Positions 1 to 7,190 of a DNA stretch of 37,491 nt are shown here, piece after piece. Numbering within the stretch: position 1 is the first letter of the stretch; every line of letters begins with the position of its first letter. The notes under the pieces were generated by a model. The model searched no databases, was not told where the DNA came from, and saw nothing but the letters and a program-made list of their open reading frames with translations. The position numbers were made by a program, and so were the translations under genes. This DNA comes from Bacillota bacterium (GTDB taxonomy: Bacteria > Bacillota > Clostridia > Lachnospirales > Lachnospiraceae), in the NCBI GenBank assembly GCA_023411225.1, contig JAEYPA010000155.1, positions 1 through 37,491 of the forward strand, read 5' to 3'.

Positions 1-257
1 TTTGCAGGAGAAAAAGTATGCATCCAAGTTATAACACCTGCACACAACTCATTTTGATTTGCTTCATTAAATGTCTTACGTATTAACTCATTCGTTATTA
101 AAGTTGGTTTAAGTACAACCTCATAAGGCAAACGCCCAGACTTGTTTAACTCTTCTACAATAATTTGCGAATGTCTGGCTACATTACGAAGACATTCCTC
201 CCCGTATAAGTCTTGTGAACCAGTGCAAAACCAGAATTGATAACCTTTTTTCTCCAT
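1..257 (-). CDS. araA: L-arabinose isomerase, N-terminal part (runs off the window)
   Basis: Reading the minus strand from an ATG at 257 gives about 85 residues beginning MEKKGYQFWFCTGSQDLYGE, the hallmark N-terminus of L-arabinose isomerase, followed by a segment ending in GVITWMHTFSPA, also typical. The enzyme converts L-arabinose to L-ribulose in the cytoplasm, the first step of arabinose use. A ribosome site AGGAGG lies about 8 bases before the ATG. The rest of the gene (about 400 residues) lies outside the window. It is downstream of araR in the same direction but has its own promoter with an AraR-like operator, so it is probably arabinose-induced. Confidence 0.93.
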   Translation of the reverse strand, partial: MEKKGYQFWFCTGSQDLYGEECLRNVARHSQIIVEELNKSGRLPYEVVLKPTLITNELIRKTFNEANQNELCAGVITWMHTFSPA

Positions 258-306
258 ATTTTACATTCCTCCTATAAATTAATTTACTATTAATATCCAT
301 AATAAC

Positions 307-335
307 ACATTACAACTTGTACGTACATCTTTCAA
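307..335 (-). promoter_or_regulatory. araA promoter with AraR operator in the spacer
   Basis: On the minus strand TTGAAA (335-330) and TAATGT (312-307) are separated by 17 bases. Within that spacer, positions 315-330 read ACTTGTACGTACATCT on the plus strand, with the perfect core palindrome TGTACGTACA (318-327). This matches the Bacillus subtilis AraR box ATTTGTACGTACAAAT at 13 of 16 positions. Bound repressor would sit between -35 and -10 and block araA transcription. A weaker partial match (TTTGTATGTAT) lies near 538-548. Confidence 0.8.
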
Positions 336-422
336 GTTGTTTTTTAATCTACACTGCAAACTAGCGTTTTACATGTATGTTATTCCTACAAATGTGATAA
401 ATATGAATTGGAGGAATGGAGA

Positions 423-509
423 ATGTCATTACCAAAGGGTAAACATATTTTGGGAATAGTTAAAGTAAGAGAACGAGCTTAAATTGTAATTAAAAAACTG
501 ATGTTATGA
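423..509 (+). pseudogene. Relic of an AbrB/SpoVT-type regulator gene
   Basis: A GGAGGA ribosome site at 410-415 is followed by an ATG at 423 and 19 codons reading MSLPKGKHILGIVKVRERA, then TAA (480-482). In the AbrB/MazE/SpoVT-like regulators common in Clostridia, a similar start is followed by a Gly-Gln-Ile-Val-Ile-Pro segment. Here the next codons after the stop read I-V-I, as if a CAA codon had become TAA, and then homology is lost. I read this as the decayed 5' end of such a regulator. A translated 19-residue peptide is a less likely alternative. Confidence 0.55.
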
Positions 510-570
510 AATAATATATGGCAAAGATTAAATTTACTTTGTATGTATGCCCCATTCGTTATGGTCTCAA

Positions 571-1683
571 TTAAAAATCTACTGAGAAATGAGGTACTGT
601 AGAATTACCTATTACAATTTCCGGCTCCACAAGAATATGCTTTTCTTCCTCACTAAGCTCCTTATTACTCATTAAGGATAAAAGTAGCTTAGCTGCCATC
701 TCTCCTAATTTTTCATGTGGGTGGGCTATCGTGGTAAGCTTAAGTCCACCATAGCTTGCCATGTAGGAATTATCATATCCAGTAATAGAAATATCTTTAG
801 GAACCTTTACCCCCATCTCCTGTAAGGTTCGAATTATCGAGATAGCAATCTGATCATTGTAACAGACAACTGCATCTAATTTTATTTTACTTTGAATAAG
901 GTTTTTCATACTCTCTGCTGGATGAACTGCCCGATCTTCTGTATAAAACCAAGTAACAATATCTGGATTATAGCTGATGCCAGCCTCCTGTAGTGCTTTT
1001 ACATAGCCCCGATGACGGTTCTGTCCCTGGGAGTCGTCTGACTTAAAGACACCGGCAATATGCCTGTGACCCTGACTAATCAGATGTTTGGTGATCAAAT
1101 ATCCCCCCTTATAGTCGTCCATAAGTATACTAGGTTTGCAAAGCATCTGAGAATAGCAGCCCTGAATAAATACATAGGGAATTTTACATTCCTCCAATTT
1201 ATCATAGAGGTTTAGATGCTTACAATAAATATGGCTTTTACTTGGTTCAATAATTAGGCCTTCAATGTCTTTTTGCAAAAGTTCCTCCAGACATATTGCC
1301 TCCCTGCTTCTAGAATTTCTAGTGTTCTTGAGAATTATACTATATCCCTCTTCTGCCAAAGCTTCGTCTATTCCCTTTATCACCCTTGGAAATATATAAT
1401 CTGACAAATATGTAGTCACTACTGCGACATTTTTGGAAGTATGAATATGTCTAGTTCGTTCAGAACAAAAGGTTCCTTTTCCATGAACAGCATAGACATA
1501 TCCAGCATTCGTAAGTTCTCCAATTGCCTTTCTTACGGTTTGACGACTGACACAATACCTGGAGGATAGTTCATTCTCAGAAGGAAGTTGTTCCCCAGCC
1601 AATAATCTACCGGACGAGATAAGATATTTTAGATCTTCAATTATCTTGTTGTATTTTAATTGCTTTCCATTTCCATTGATCAT
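571..1683 (-). CDS. araR: Arabinose operon repressor AraR (GntR HTH + LacI-type sensor)
   Basis: This 370-residue protein has a GntR-type winged helix at about residues 8-75 (conserved LPSENELSSRYCVSRQTVRK segment) fused to a LacI/periplasmic-binding-like effector domain from about residue 83 to the end. The fusion and length are those of AraR, which binds TGTACGTACA-type operators and releases DNA when L-arabinose binds. The ATG at 1683 has GGAAGGA upstream. araA starts 314 bases downstream and carries a matching operator, which supports the assignment. A LacI-type regulator of another pentose is possible but less likely given that operator. Confidence 0.9.
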   Translation of the reverse strand: MINGNGKQLKYNKIIEDLKYLISSGRLLAGEQLPSENELSSRYCVSRQTVRKAIGELTNAGYVYAVHGKGTFCSERTRHIHTSKNVAVVTTYLSDYIFPRVIKGIDEALAEEGYSIILKNTRNSRSREAICLEELLQKDIEGLIIEPSKSHIYCKHLNLYDKLEECKIPYVFIQGCYSQMLCKPSILMDDYKGGYLITKHLISQGHRHIAGVFKSDDSQGQNRHRGYVKALQEAGISYNPDIVTWFYTEDRAVHPAESMKNLIQSKIKLDAVVCYNDQIAISIIRTLQEMGVKVPKDISITGYDNSYMASYGGLKLTTIAHPHEKLGEMAAKLLLSLMSNKELSEEEKHILVEPEIVIGNSTVPHFSVDF

Positions 1684-1724
1684 GTTTGTCCTTCCTTTAT
1701 AAAGACTTTGCCTTCACTCGTCAT

Positions 1725-2576
1725 TTAATCTAGATCAGAAAAGTATTGATCCAAACCTGTTGCAATCCCAAGCACTATTTTATCCTGGTAATCCTCCGTG
1801 GATAGCTTTTCATCCTCTTTTGGATTCGTCATATAGCCCATTTCTACAATTGTAGTAGGTACTAAGGACCAATTAATTCCCGTCATGGTATCGGTTTCCC
1901 AAACCCCTTTTGAATTAGCCTTCGTTGTATCTAAGACAGCTTTCAATACATAATCAGATAGTTTTCTACACTGGCTATAGATTGATGCATTATAAGGGTT
2001 TTTCTTGGTATTACAAATGGTCATAACACCATTGACATGACTGTTCTCAGATCCATTGGCATGAATACGGATTAAAGCATCTGCGTGAGCATCATTGGCT
2101 ATGGTAGCTCTTTTAGAATTGCTAATATTAACATGATTGGATGTTCTTATCATCATGACTCTGTACCCTTTTTCCACTAACATCTTATTTAACTTATCAG
2201 CTACAATAAGATTTAGCTTATATTCATACAGCCCGGTCTTAACCCCCCTTGTACCACTTGATACCTTTTTCTTTGTCTCAGTTGCTCCTGGGCCCACCGG
2301 TTCCTTATCTGAATTGCCCTTTGCCTGATGTCCTGCATCAATAACAATTAAATAACTCCCTACACTTTTCACCGTAGGGGCTAATGTCCTCGCAGGCTCC
2401 GCTGTTGATACCTCTTTATTGACTGGTTCTTTTGTTGGCTTTTTTGTTGGCTTTGTACTATGTATTACCTCTGGACTTTTCGAAATTACAGGTTTAGATT
2501 TCTTTTGGCTACATGCAGTAAGTGTAAACAGCGTCAGCACAATCATAAGGATACCAATCATTATTGTCTTATACAA
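1725..2576 (-). CDS. N-acetylmuramoyl-L-alanine amidase, lipoprotein (Amidase_3)
   Basis: The protein is 283 residues. Its N-terminal hydrophobic segment ends in a lipobox (Leu-Thr-Ala-Cys, Cys22), so it should be anchored to the outer face of the membrane. A Lys/Pro/Thr-rich linker (about 25-70) leads to an Amidase_3 domain (about 75-280) with the expected zinc/catalytic set H83 (DAGH), E118, H172 (RIHANG) and E245 (VEMGYMTN). It would cleave the amide bond between muramic acid and the stem peptide. The start appears to be TTG at 2576, six bases after AAGGGG; an in-frame ATG at 2561 is the alternative. Its role (sporulation, germination or division) cannot be told from the sequence. Confidence 0.9.
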   Translation of the reverse strand: MYKTIMIGILMIVLTLFTLTACSQKKSKPVISKSPEVIHSTKPTKKPTKEPVNKEVSTAEPARTLAPTVKSVGSYLIVIDAGHQAKGNSDKEPVGPGATETKKKVSSGTRGVKTGLYEYKLNLIVADKLNKMLVEKGYRVMMIRTSNHVNISNSKRATIANDAHADALIRIHANGSENSHVNGVMTICNTKKNPYNASIYSQCRKLSDYVLKAVLDTTKANSKGVWETDTMTGINWSLVPTTIVEMGYMTNPKEDEKLSTEDYQDKIVLGIATGLDQYFSDLD

Positions 2577-2663
2577 TGATAACCCCTTCCATCTTTAATA
2601 AATTACATTACTAAAATAATATAATATTATACAATGTAACGAATTATAATGCAAATAGGCATC

Positions 2664-2700
2664 TATGACAGATAAAACATTTATATAATTTTCTGTCATA
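2664..2700. repeat. Inverted repeat TATGACAGA
   Basis: Arms TATGACAGA (2664-2672) and TCTGTCATA (2692-2700) are perfect, with a 19-base AT-rich loop. It sits between splB and the amidase gene, so it could be an operator for the amidase or an extension of the splB terminator region. The function is unknown. Confidence 0.4.
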
Positions 2701-2732
2701 TAAAAAGGGTATCTTCCTGTATGGAAATACCC
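2701..2732 (-). terminator. Rho-independent terminator of splB
   Basis: On the minus strand a GGGTATTTCC/GGAAGATACCC stem (2707-2732, one bulged base, 5-base loop) is followed by TTTTTA. It lies 18 bases after the splB stop codon. Confidence 0.8.
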
Positions 2733-2750
2733 ATTCAAACAACATGCCCT

Positions 2751-3776
2751 TCATATGATATATTTGATCTCACACGCTGGAAAATACCTTATTAATTTTT
2801 CCTGAAAAAAGGTTTTAATCTCCTGCATTTCCTCCTTTGTATAGACATATTTTCCATATCCAAATTGACCATACTTATACTTTCGTTCCTCGTCCTTCAT
2901 AGGCAAAGTAGAGGTTGGAAAAATCTCCTGTATAAGGCTCTTGGCTTTCGGTGTATACCGATGAGATATCACCTCAAAATAAGGCTTGTGTGAAAGTTTT
3001 TCTGGCAAAGCATCTGATAATTGACGTAAAAGTTCTTCATACTCCTCCTTCCATCCTTCATAAATAAACACAGGGGCAATCAGAAATCCTATGGGATACC
3101 CTGCCCTACTCATCTTGGTTGCCGCATGGATTCTAGCAGTTATGGAAGCTGTAAAATGCTCATACTCCGAACGTATTCTTTCTGTATTTAGACTAAATCT
3201 TACCTCAGTCTTATTATTATGTTTCAATTCCAAAAGTCCATCCACATCACTATATTTGGATACAAAACGAAATGCTCCAAGAGGTTCATTGGCAAAAAAA
3301 AGTATAGTCTTTTCCAAGGCATTAGTATAAGGTTCCACACATAGAGGATCTGAGGTGGCTGATCCTTCAAATGTAGTGATTCTTTCTTTATTTGCTTCCA
3401 TATATTTTCTTGCACGCTCAAAAATCTCATCAATATTTACATTTACTCTTACAAAGGGTTTATCCCCTAACTGTGTATGCAAATAACAGTATTCGCACTG
3501 GCCCATACAACCACTGACAAGTGGAAGCATATAATCAGCTGATGGTTTACAGGTTTGAAATGCGCCAGGCTTCTTTCTACTAACAACTAAGGTTTGCTTA
3601 CCATTGCGATAAAAGGCCTGTGTACTTTCATCTTCCATATAAGTCTTTATTCGATTGGAAGGTACCTCATCATACACCGTGACATCTGGTATTCTGGAGA
3701 ATTCATCATATAGCCTTTGGCCAATGTCATATTCCTTTACACCTTTTTCAAATATCACCTGCTTCGGTTTAAACAT
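2751..3776 (-). CDS. splB: Spore photoproduct lyase (radical SAM)
   Basis: Counting from the ATG at 3776 (ribosome site AGAGGTG, 6-base spacing; an in-frame GTG at 3785 lies inside that site and is unlikely), the protein has 341 residues. It contains the radical SAM cluster motif C-x3-C-x2-C as CMGQCEYCYL (C90, C94, C97). It repairs 5-thyminyl-5,6-dihydrothymine in germinating-spore DNA, so the host forms endospores. The segment EGSATSDP aligns with the B. subtilis region that holds the hydrogen-donor Cys141, but here Ala140 occupies that place and the nearest cysteine is C146. Length and flanking motifs otherwise fit the clostridial branch of the family. It appears monocistronic. Confidence 0.9.
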   Translation of the reverse strand: MFKPKQVIFEKGVKEYDIGQRLYDEFSRIPDVTVYDEVPSNRIKTYMEDESTQAFYRNGKQTLVVSRKKPGAFQTCKPSADYMLPLVSGCMGQCEYCYLHTQLGDKPFVRVNVNIDEIFERARKYMEANKERITTFEGSATSDPLCVEPYTNALEKTILFFANEPLGAFRFVSKYSDVDGLLELKHNNKTEVRFSLNTERIRSEYEHFTASITARIHAATKMSRAGYPIGFLIAPVFIYEGWKEEYEELLRQLSDALPEKLSHKPYFEVISHRYTPKAKSLIQEIFPTSTLPMKDEERKYKYGQFGYGKYVYTKEEMQEIKTFFQEKLIRYFPACEIKYII

Positions 3777-3856
3777 TACAGTCACCTCTTATATGGTACT
3801 CATATTCTATTATGATAGAATGCCATTTGAAATAAAAATTATACGAGGATTGATAC

Positions 3857-3900
3857 AAAAAAGCTCTGAGTACTTAACCTTTTGGCTAAGTCTTCAGAGC
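3857..3900 (-). terminator. Terminator of the mdh-maeB operon
   Basis: Near-perfect arms GCTCTGAGTACTTA and TAAGTCTTCAGAGC (3863-3900) form a long stem. On the minus strand it is followed by TTTTTTG. The plus-strand side also has a short T stretch (CCTTTT), so it may work in both directions. It starts 13 bases after the malic enzyme stop codon. Confidence 0.88.
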
Positions 3901-3912
3901 CTTTTAATTATT

Positions 3913-5085
3913 CTATATTCTTGCTACACCGGTTTTTCTTGCAGCTTCGGCAACAGCCTCAGCTACTGCAGTCGCAACATTTTTGTCAAGTGCAGATGGA
4001 ATGATGTAATCAGGGGTAAGTTTGTCATCTGTTACAAATGAAGCAATCGCCTTTGCAGCAGCAACTTTCATCTCATCATTAATATCGCTTGCACGTACAT
4101 CAAGTGCTCCGCGGAATATTCCTGGGAATGCTAATACATTGTTTATCTGATTAGGGAAATCACTTCTACCAGTACCTACAACAGCTGCACCTGCACTCTT
4201 TGCCAAGTCAGGCATAATCTCTGGAGTAGGATTTGCCATTGGGAAAAGAATTGGATCTTTAGCCATACTCTTAACCATTTCAGCAGTTACACAGCCTGGT
4301 GCGGAAACTCCAATAAATACATCAGCATCCTTAAGAACATCAGCGAGACTTCCTTTTCTCATGCTACGATTTGTGATTTTAGCCATCTCAATCTTTTCTT
4401 CATTCAGGTTATCTCTACCTTCGTATATTGCACCACTTCTATCACAAAGTACAACATCCTTAAGTCCCATTGCAATAAGAAGCTTTATGATTGCAATACC
4501 GGCAGCACCGGCACCGCTTGTTACAACTCTAATCTCATCCAGCTTTTTACCTACAAGCTTAAGTGCATTAAGCATTGCGGCAAGTGTTACAACAGCTGTA
4601 CCATGTTGATCGTCGTGGAAAATTGGAATATCACAGCATTCCTTAAGTCTACGTTCAATTTCAAAACAACGTGGAGCACTGATATCTTCTAGGTTAACAC
4701 CACCGAAAGAGCCTGCAAGGAGTTTCACTGTATTAACGATATCATCAACATCTTTTGAACGTACACAAAGTGGAATAGCATCCACATCACCAAATGTCTT
4801 AAACAATGCGCACTTACCTTCCATAACCGGCATACCTGCCTCAGGTCCAATGTCGCCAAGACCAAGAACAGCTGTACCATCGGTTACAACTGCAACCAGG
4901 TTTGAACGTCTAGTTAAATCATAACTTTTGTCTACATCTTTTTGAATTTCAAGACAAGGCTCTGCTACACCTGGAGTGTATGCAAGTGATAGGTCATCGC
5001 GTGTTTCAAGAGGAGCACGGCAAATTACCTCAATCTTTCCTTTCCATTCATAATGTTTTTTTAAAGATTTCTCTGCGTAATCCAT
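3913..5085 (-). CDS. maeB: Malic enzyme (oxaloacetate-decarboxylating malate dehydrogenase)
   Basis: This 390-residue protein is the short prokaryotic malic enzyme form without a phosphotransacetylase tail. Visible catalytic features are Y36 (AYTPGVAEP), K91 (GKCALFK), metal ligands around E133-D134 and D158-D159 (FHDDQHGTA), and the nucleotide fold GAGAAG (191-196) with an acidic D215 at the end of the next strand, which favours NAD. It converts malate to pyruvate and CO2 in the cytoplasm. It is 37 bases downstream of the dehydrogenase gene and shares its terminator, so malate made or used by that enzyme is its likely substrate. Confidence 0.93.
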   Translation of the reverse strand: MDYAEKSLKKHYEWKGKIEVICRAPLETRDDLSLAYTPGVAEPCLEIQKDVDKSYDLTRRSNLVAVVTDGTAVLGLGDIGPEAGMPVMEGKCALFKTFGDVDAIPLCVRSKDVDDIVNTVKLLAGSFGGVNLEDISAPRCFEIERRLKECCDIPIFHDDQHGTAVVTLAAMLNALKLVGKKLDEIRVVTSGAGAAGIAIIKLLIAMGLKDVVLCDRSGAIYEGRDNLNEEKIEMAKITNRSMRKGSLADVLKDADVFIGVSAPGCVTAEMVKSMAKDPILFPMANPTPEIMPDLAKSAGAAVVGTGRSDFPNQINNVLAFPGIFRGALDVRASDINDEMKVAAAKAIASFVTDDKLTPDYIIPSALDKNVATAVAEAVAEAARKTGVARI

Positions 5086-5122
5086 GTAATACTTCCTTTC
5101 AAAATTTTATTGGCATCACTTC

Positions 5123-6097
5123 TTAGAAGTGTATTCCCGCAATAACAGATTTTAACGCTTCTGCACTTTCCTTGAGCTGTTCAAGCTCAGATGCGAGAAG
5201 TGGAGGTGTGATTTCACGTTCAACACCATGTCCGCCAATGACCGCTGGTAGACTTAAACATACATCGCTAATTCCATAACGATCTGTAACTAGTGTGGAT
5301 ACAGTAAGAATATTCTGCCCATCACGTAAAATAACATCACAAATTTTATTAACAGAAAGCGCTATTGCATAAAAGGTTGCACCCTTACGCTTGATAACCT
5401 CTGCGCCTGCTGTACGAACATCTTCTTCAATATCAGCAATCTCAGCCTTTCCACAAGTATTGTGGCTTTCACAAATGCTTGTACAGTATTCAGTCATCTC
5501 CATACCTGCAATGTTTGTAAGGGACCATGGGATCAGTGAAGTGTCACCATGCTCTCCAAACACATACGCATGTACACTCTGTGGACTAAGATGAACATGA
5601 TCCGCCAGTCTTGAGCGAAGACGAGATGTATCAAGCATAGTTCCTGAACCGATTACTTGGTGTGGCTTTAGATTTGTACATTTTAGTATTGCATATGTAA
5701 TGATATCAACAGGATTACTAACAACGATATAAACTGCGTCTGGTGCTACCTTTGCAACGCCAGGCATAACTGAATTGATAATGTTAACGTTAGCTTGGGC
5801 AAGATCAAGTCTTGTCTGACCAGGTTTTCTTGCCAGACCTAGAGTAACAATTACGATATCTGAATCCTTGGCATCCTCATAATCACCAGCGTAAATATCG
5901 ATCGCGTGACAAAAGGAAATTCCTTGACGAATATCCATAGCTTCGCCTTGCGCTTTCTCCTTATTAATATCAACAAGAACAAGTTCCGAACAAGTTCCTG
6001 CAACGGCAATTGTATATGCAATTGTTGCACCAACATTACCTGCACCTATAATGGTAATCTTTGTACCATTCATAGTAGTACCATCAATTTTATTCAT
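5123..6097 (-). CDS. mdh: Malate dehydrogenase of the lactate/malate dehydrogenase family
   Basis: The protein has 324 residues: Rossmann motif GAGNVGAT (18-25), Asp43 that selects NAD, catalytic H183 in FGEHGDT, and D156/R159 in MLDTSRLR. Overall it resembles L-lactate dehydrogenases, and automated annotation would probably call it ldh. However the substrate-specificity position, Gln in lactate dehydrogenases (NQKPGET), is Arg90 here (ARKPGQT), the residue of malate dehydrogenases. Together with the adjacent malic enzyme this makes oxaloacetate/malate the more likely pair, as in the clostridial malate shunt (oxaloacetate to malate to pyruvate). The ATG at 6097 has GGAGG 10 bases upstream. 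Lactate dehydrogenase remains the alternative. Confidence 0.78.
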   Translation of the reverse strand: MNKIDGTTMNGTKITIIGAGNVGATIAYTIAVAGTCSELVLVDINKEKAQGEAMDIRQGISFCHAIDIYAGDYEDAKDSDIVIVTLGLARKPGQTRLDLAQANVNIINSVMPGVAKVAPDAVYIVVSNPVDIITYAILKCTNLKPHQVIGSGTMLDTSRLRSRLADHVHLSPQSVHAYVFGEHGDTSLIPWSLTNIAGMEMTEYCTSICESHNTCGKAEIADIEEDVRTAGAEVIKRKGATFYAIALSVNKICDVILRDGQNILTVSTLVTDRYGISDVCLSLPAVIGGHGVEREITPPLLASELEQLKESAEALKSVIAGIHF

Positions 6098-6847
6098 AAT
6101 TTCATAGCCTCCAATATTTATTATAAGAATATAATTCCTATTTTTAAAAGGCTTCTATACTATTAGTCCTTTTATAATAGTTTTATCATTGTGGTACTTA
6201 AGCGGTATTAAGCCGATTTCTCATGTATTAGTATATAGAAATATCATTGAATTGATATAATCTTCTTATGTGTAAAATAGGCAGTACTTAATTTCATCTA
6301 TCTTTCATATAAGTATGTATGTATTTATATATTTTTGTAAATTTGATATATTTTTTTCAATATATTTCTTGTTTTAATTACTGTACAATTGCAACAAACA
6401 GGTAAATGATAGCATATCGCGTCATTTGCTGTCAACACATATTTTAACATCTTCTATGGGTTAAAATCTGACATAAAAAGCAGATATGGAGTAAAAAATT
6501 AAAGTCGGAAGTATGCAAAAGATTGTGAATTATGAATATTTATAACAAATTTATAAACATCAATTAAAAGTATTTGATATGGTACATTGTTGTATATGTT
6601 TAGCTATTATGACAGGGTATTCATTCATATCTTTTGCACTCTTACAATTTGTATCATAATTTGCGTATACAATATTATATATAAATTATTTATAAATTAC
6701 TCTGGAACCACATAATCCTTGTTTATCACGAATCTCGCCTTATGCCATTGTATTGACCAAATATTATTAAGAATTTTTTTTCATTATGTGCATCCCCACA
6801 GAGTGTTTTTATGGAATCCCCTGTTTACGGAATTTCTCCTCCAATAA
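6098..6847. other. Long AT-rich intergenic region upstream of mdh
   Basis: About 750 bases without a convincing gene on either strand. It must hold the mdh-maeB promoter (a TATAAT on the minus strand near 6120-6131 is one candidate but would give a very short leader). I found no Rex-type palindrome of correct spacing and no riboswitch-like structure. Confidence 0.5.
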
Positions 6848-6873
6848 AAAAAGCGCAGATATTAAGTCTACGC
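6844..6873 (-). terminator. Rho-independent terminator of a small minus-strand unit
   Basis: On the minus strand GCGTAGA, a 7-base loop and TCTGCGC (6873-6853, one G-U pair) are followed by a run of seven T. It ends a transcription unit that comes from the right, where the only candidate gene is the 45-codon frame at 6893-7030. Confidence 0.7.
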
Positions 6874-6892
6874 CCTTTTGCAATAACTTTTC

Positions 6893-7030
6893 TCATAAAT
6901 TACCCAAAAACATATCTTGGAGAAAATAATGATATAACTTTAAATAAGGATGGTTTACCTTTGCACCAGTATTATCCCTTATTTCTGCATAATATGGATG
7001 GTGAGAATCTAGTTCATACTTTAAATTGAT
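6893..7030 (-). pseudogene. 45-codon reading frame with AUC in place of a start codon
   Basis: From 7030 the minus strand reads (I)NLKYELDSHHPYYAEI and onward to MFLGNL, then TGA at 6895-6893, a protein-like composition. An AAAGAGGTG ribosome site lies 4-5 bases before the first codon, but that codon is ATC, not ATG/GTG/TTG. An upstream ATG (in ATGAGTGAAAGAGG) is in another frame. A terminator follows 20 bases after the stop. Either the start codon mutated (ATG to ATC), a frameshift cut off the true start, or ATC is used, as in infC. I do not recognise the protein. Confidence 0.4.
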
Positions 7031-7096
7031 AACACACCTCTTTCACTCATTAAAGTATTTCACATAACAGGTAGTTTTATTGTATAGGTATACGAC

Positions 7097-7144
7097 AAAA
7101 TACGAGACGCCGTTTTCATATTTGAATTCTACGTCTCGTATTTT
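7097..7144 (-). terminator. Terminator of the reductase operon
   Basis: Perfect 13-base arms AAAATACGAGACG (7097-7109) and CGTCTCGTATTTT (7132-7144) flank a 22-base loop. It lies 46 bases after the stop of the 2Fe-2S reductase gene and the minus-strand arm ends in TTTT. Confidence 0.85.
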
Positions 7145-7190
7145 TATATTAAATCGTTATAAGCAATTCTTTTTAATAAATACTATCCTA

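Noticed and set aside
5123..6097. Plain L-lactate dehydrogenase call
   Set aside because: The family is right, but Arg at the specificity position and the malic enzyme partner favour malate dehydrogenase; kept only as the alternative.
6480..6580. Rex-type operator upstream of mdh
   Set aside because: TTGTGAAT and TAACAA-like pieces occur, but they are about 27 bases overall instead of 18 and not symmetrical.
6811..7029. 72-codon plus-strand reading frame
   Set aside because: No ribosome site, and it overlaps the minus-strand unit with terminator and ribosome site; composition is not protein-like.
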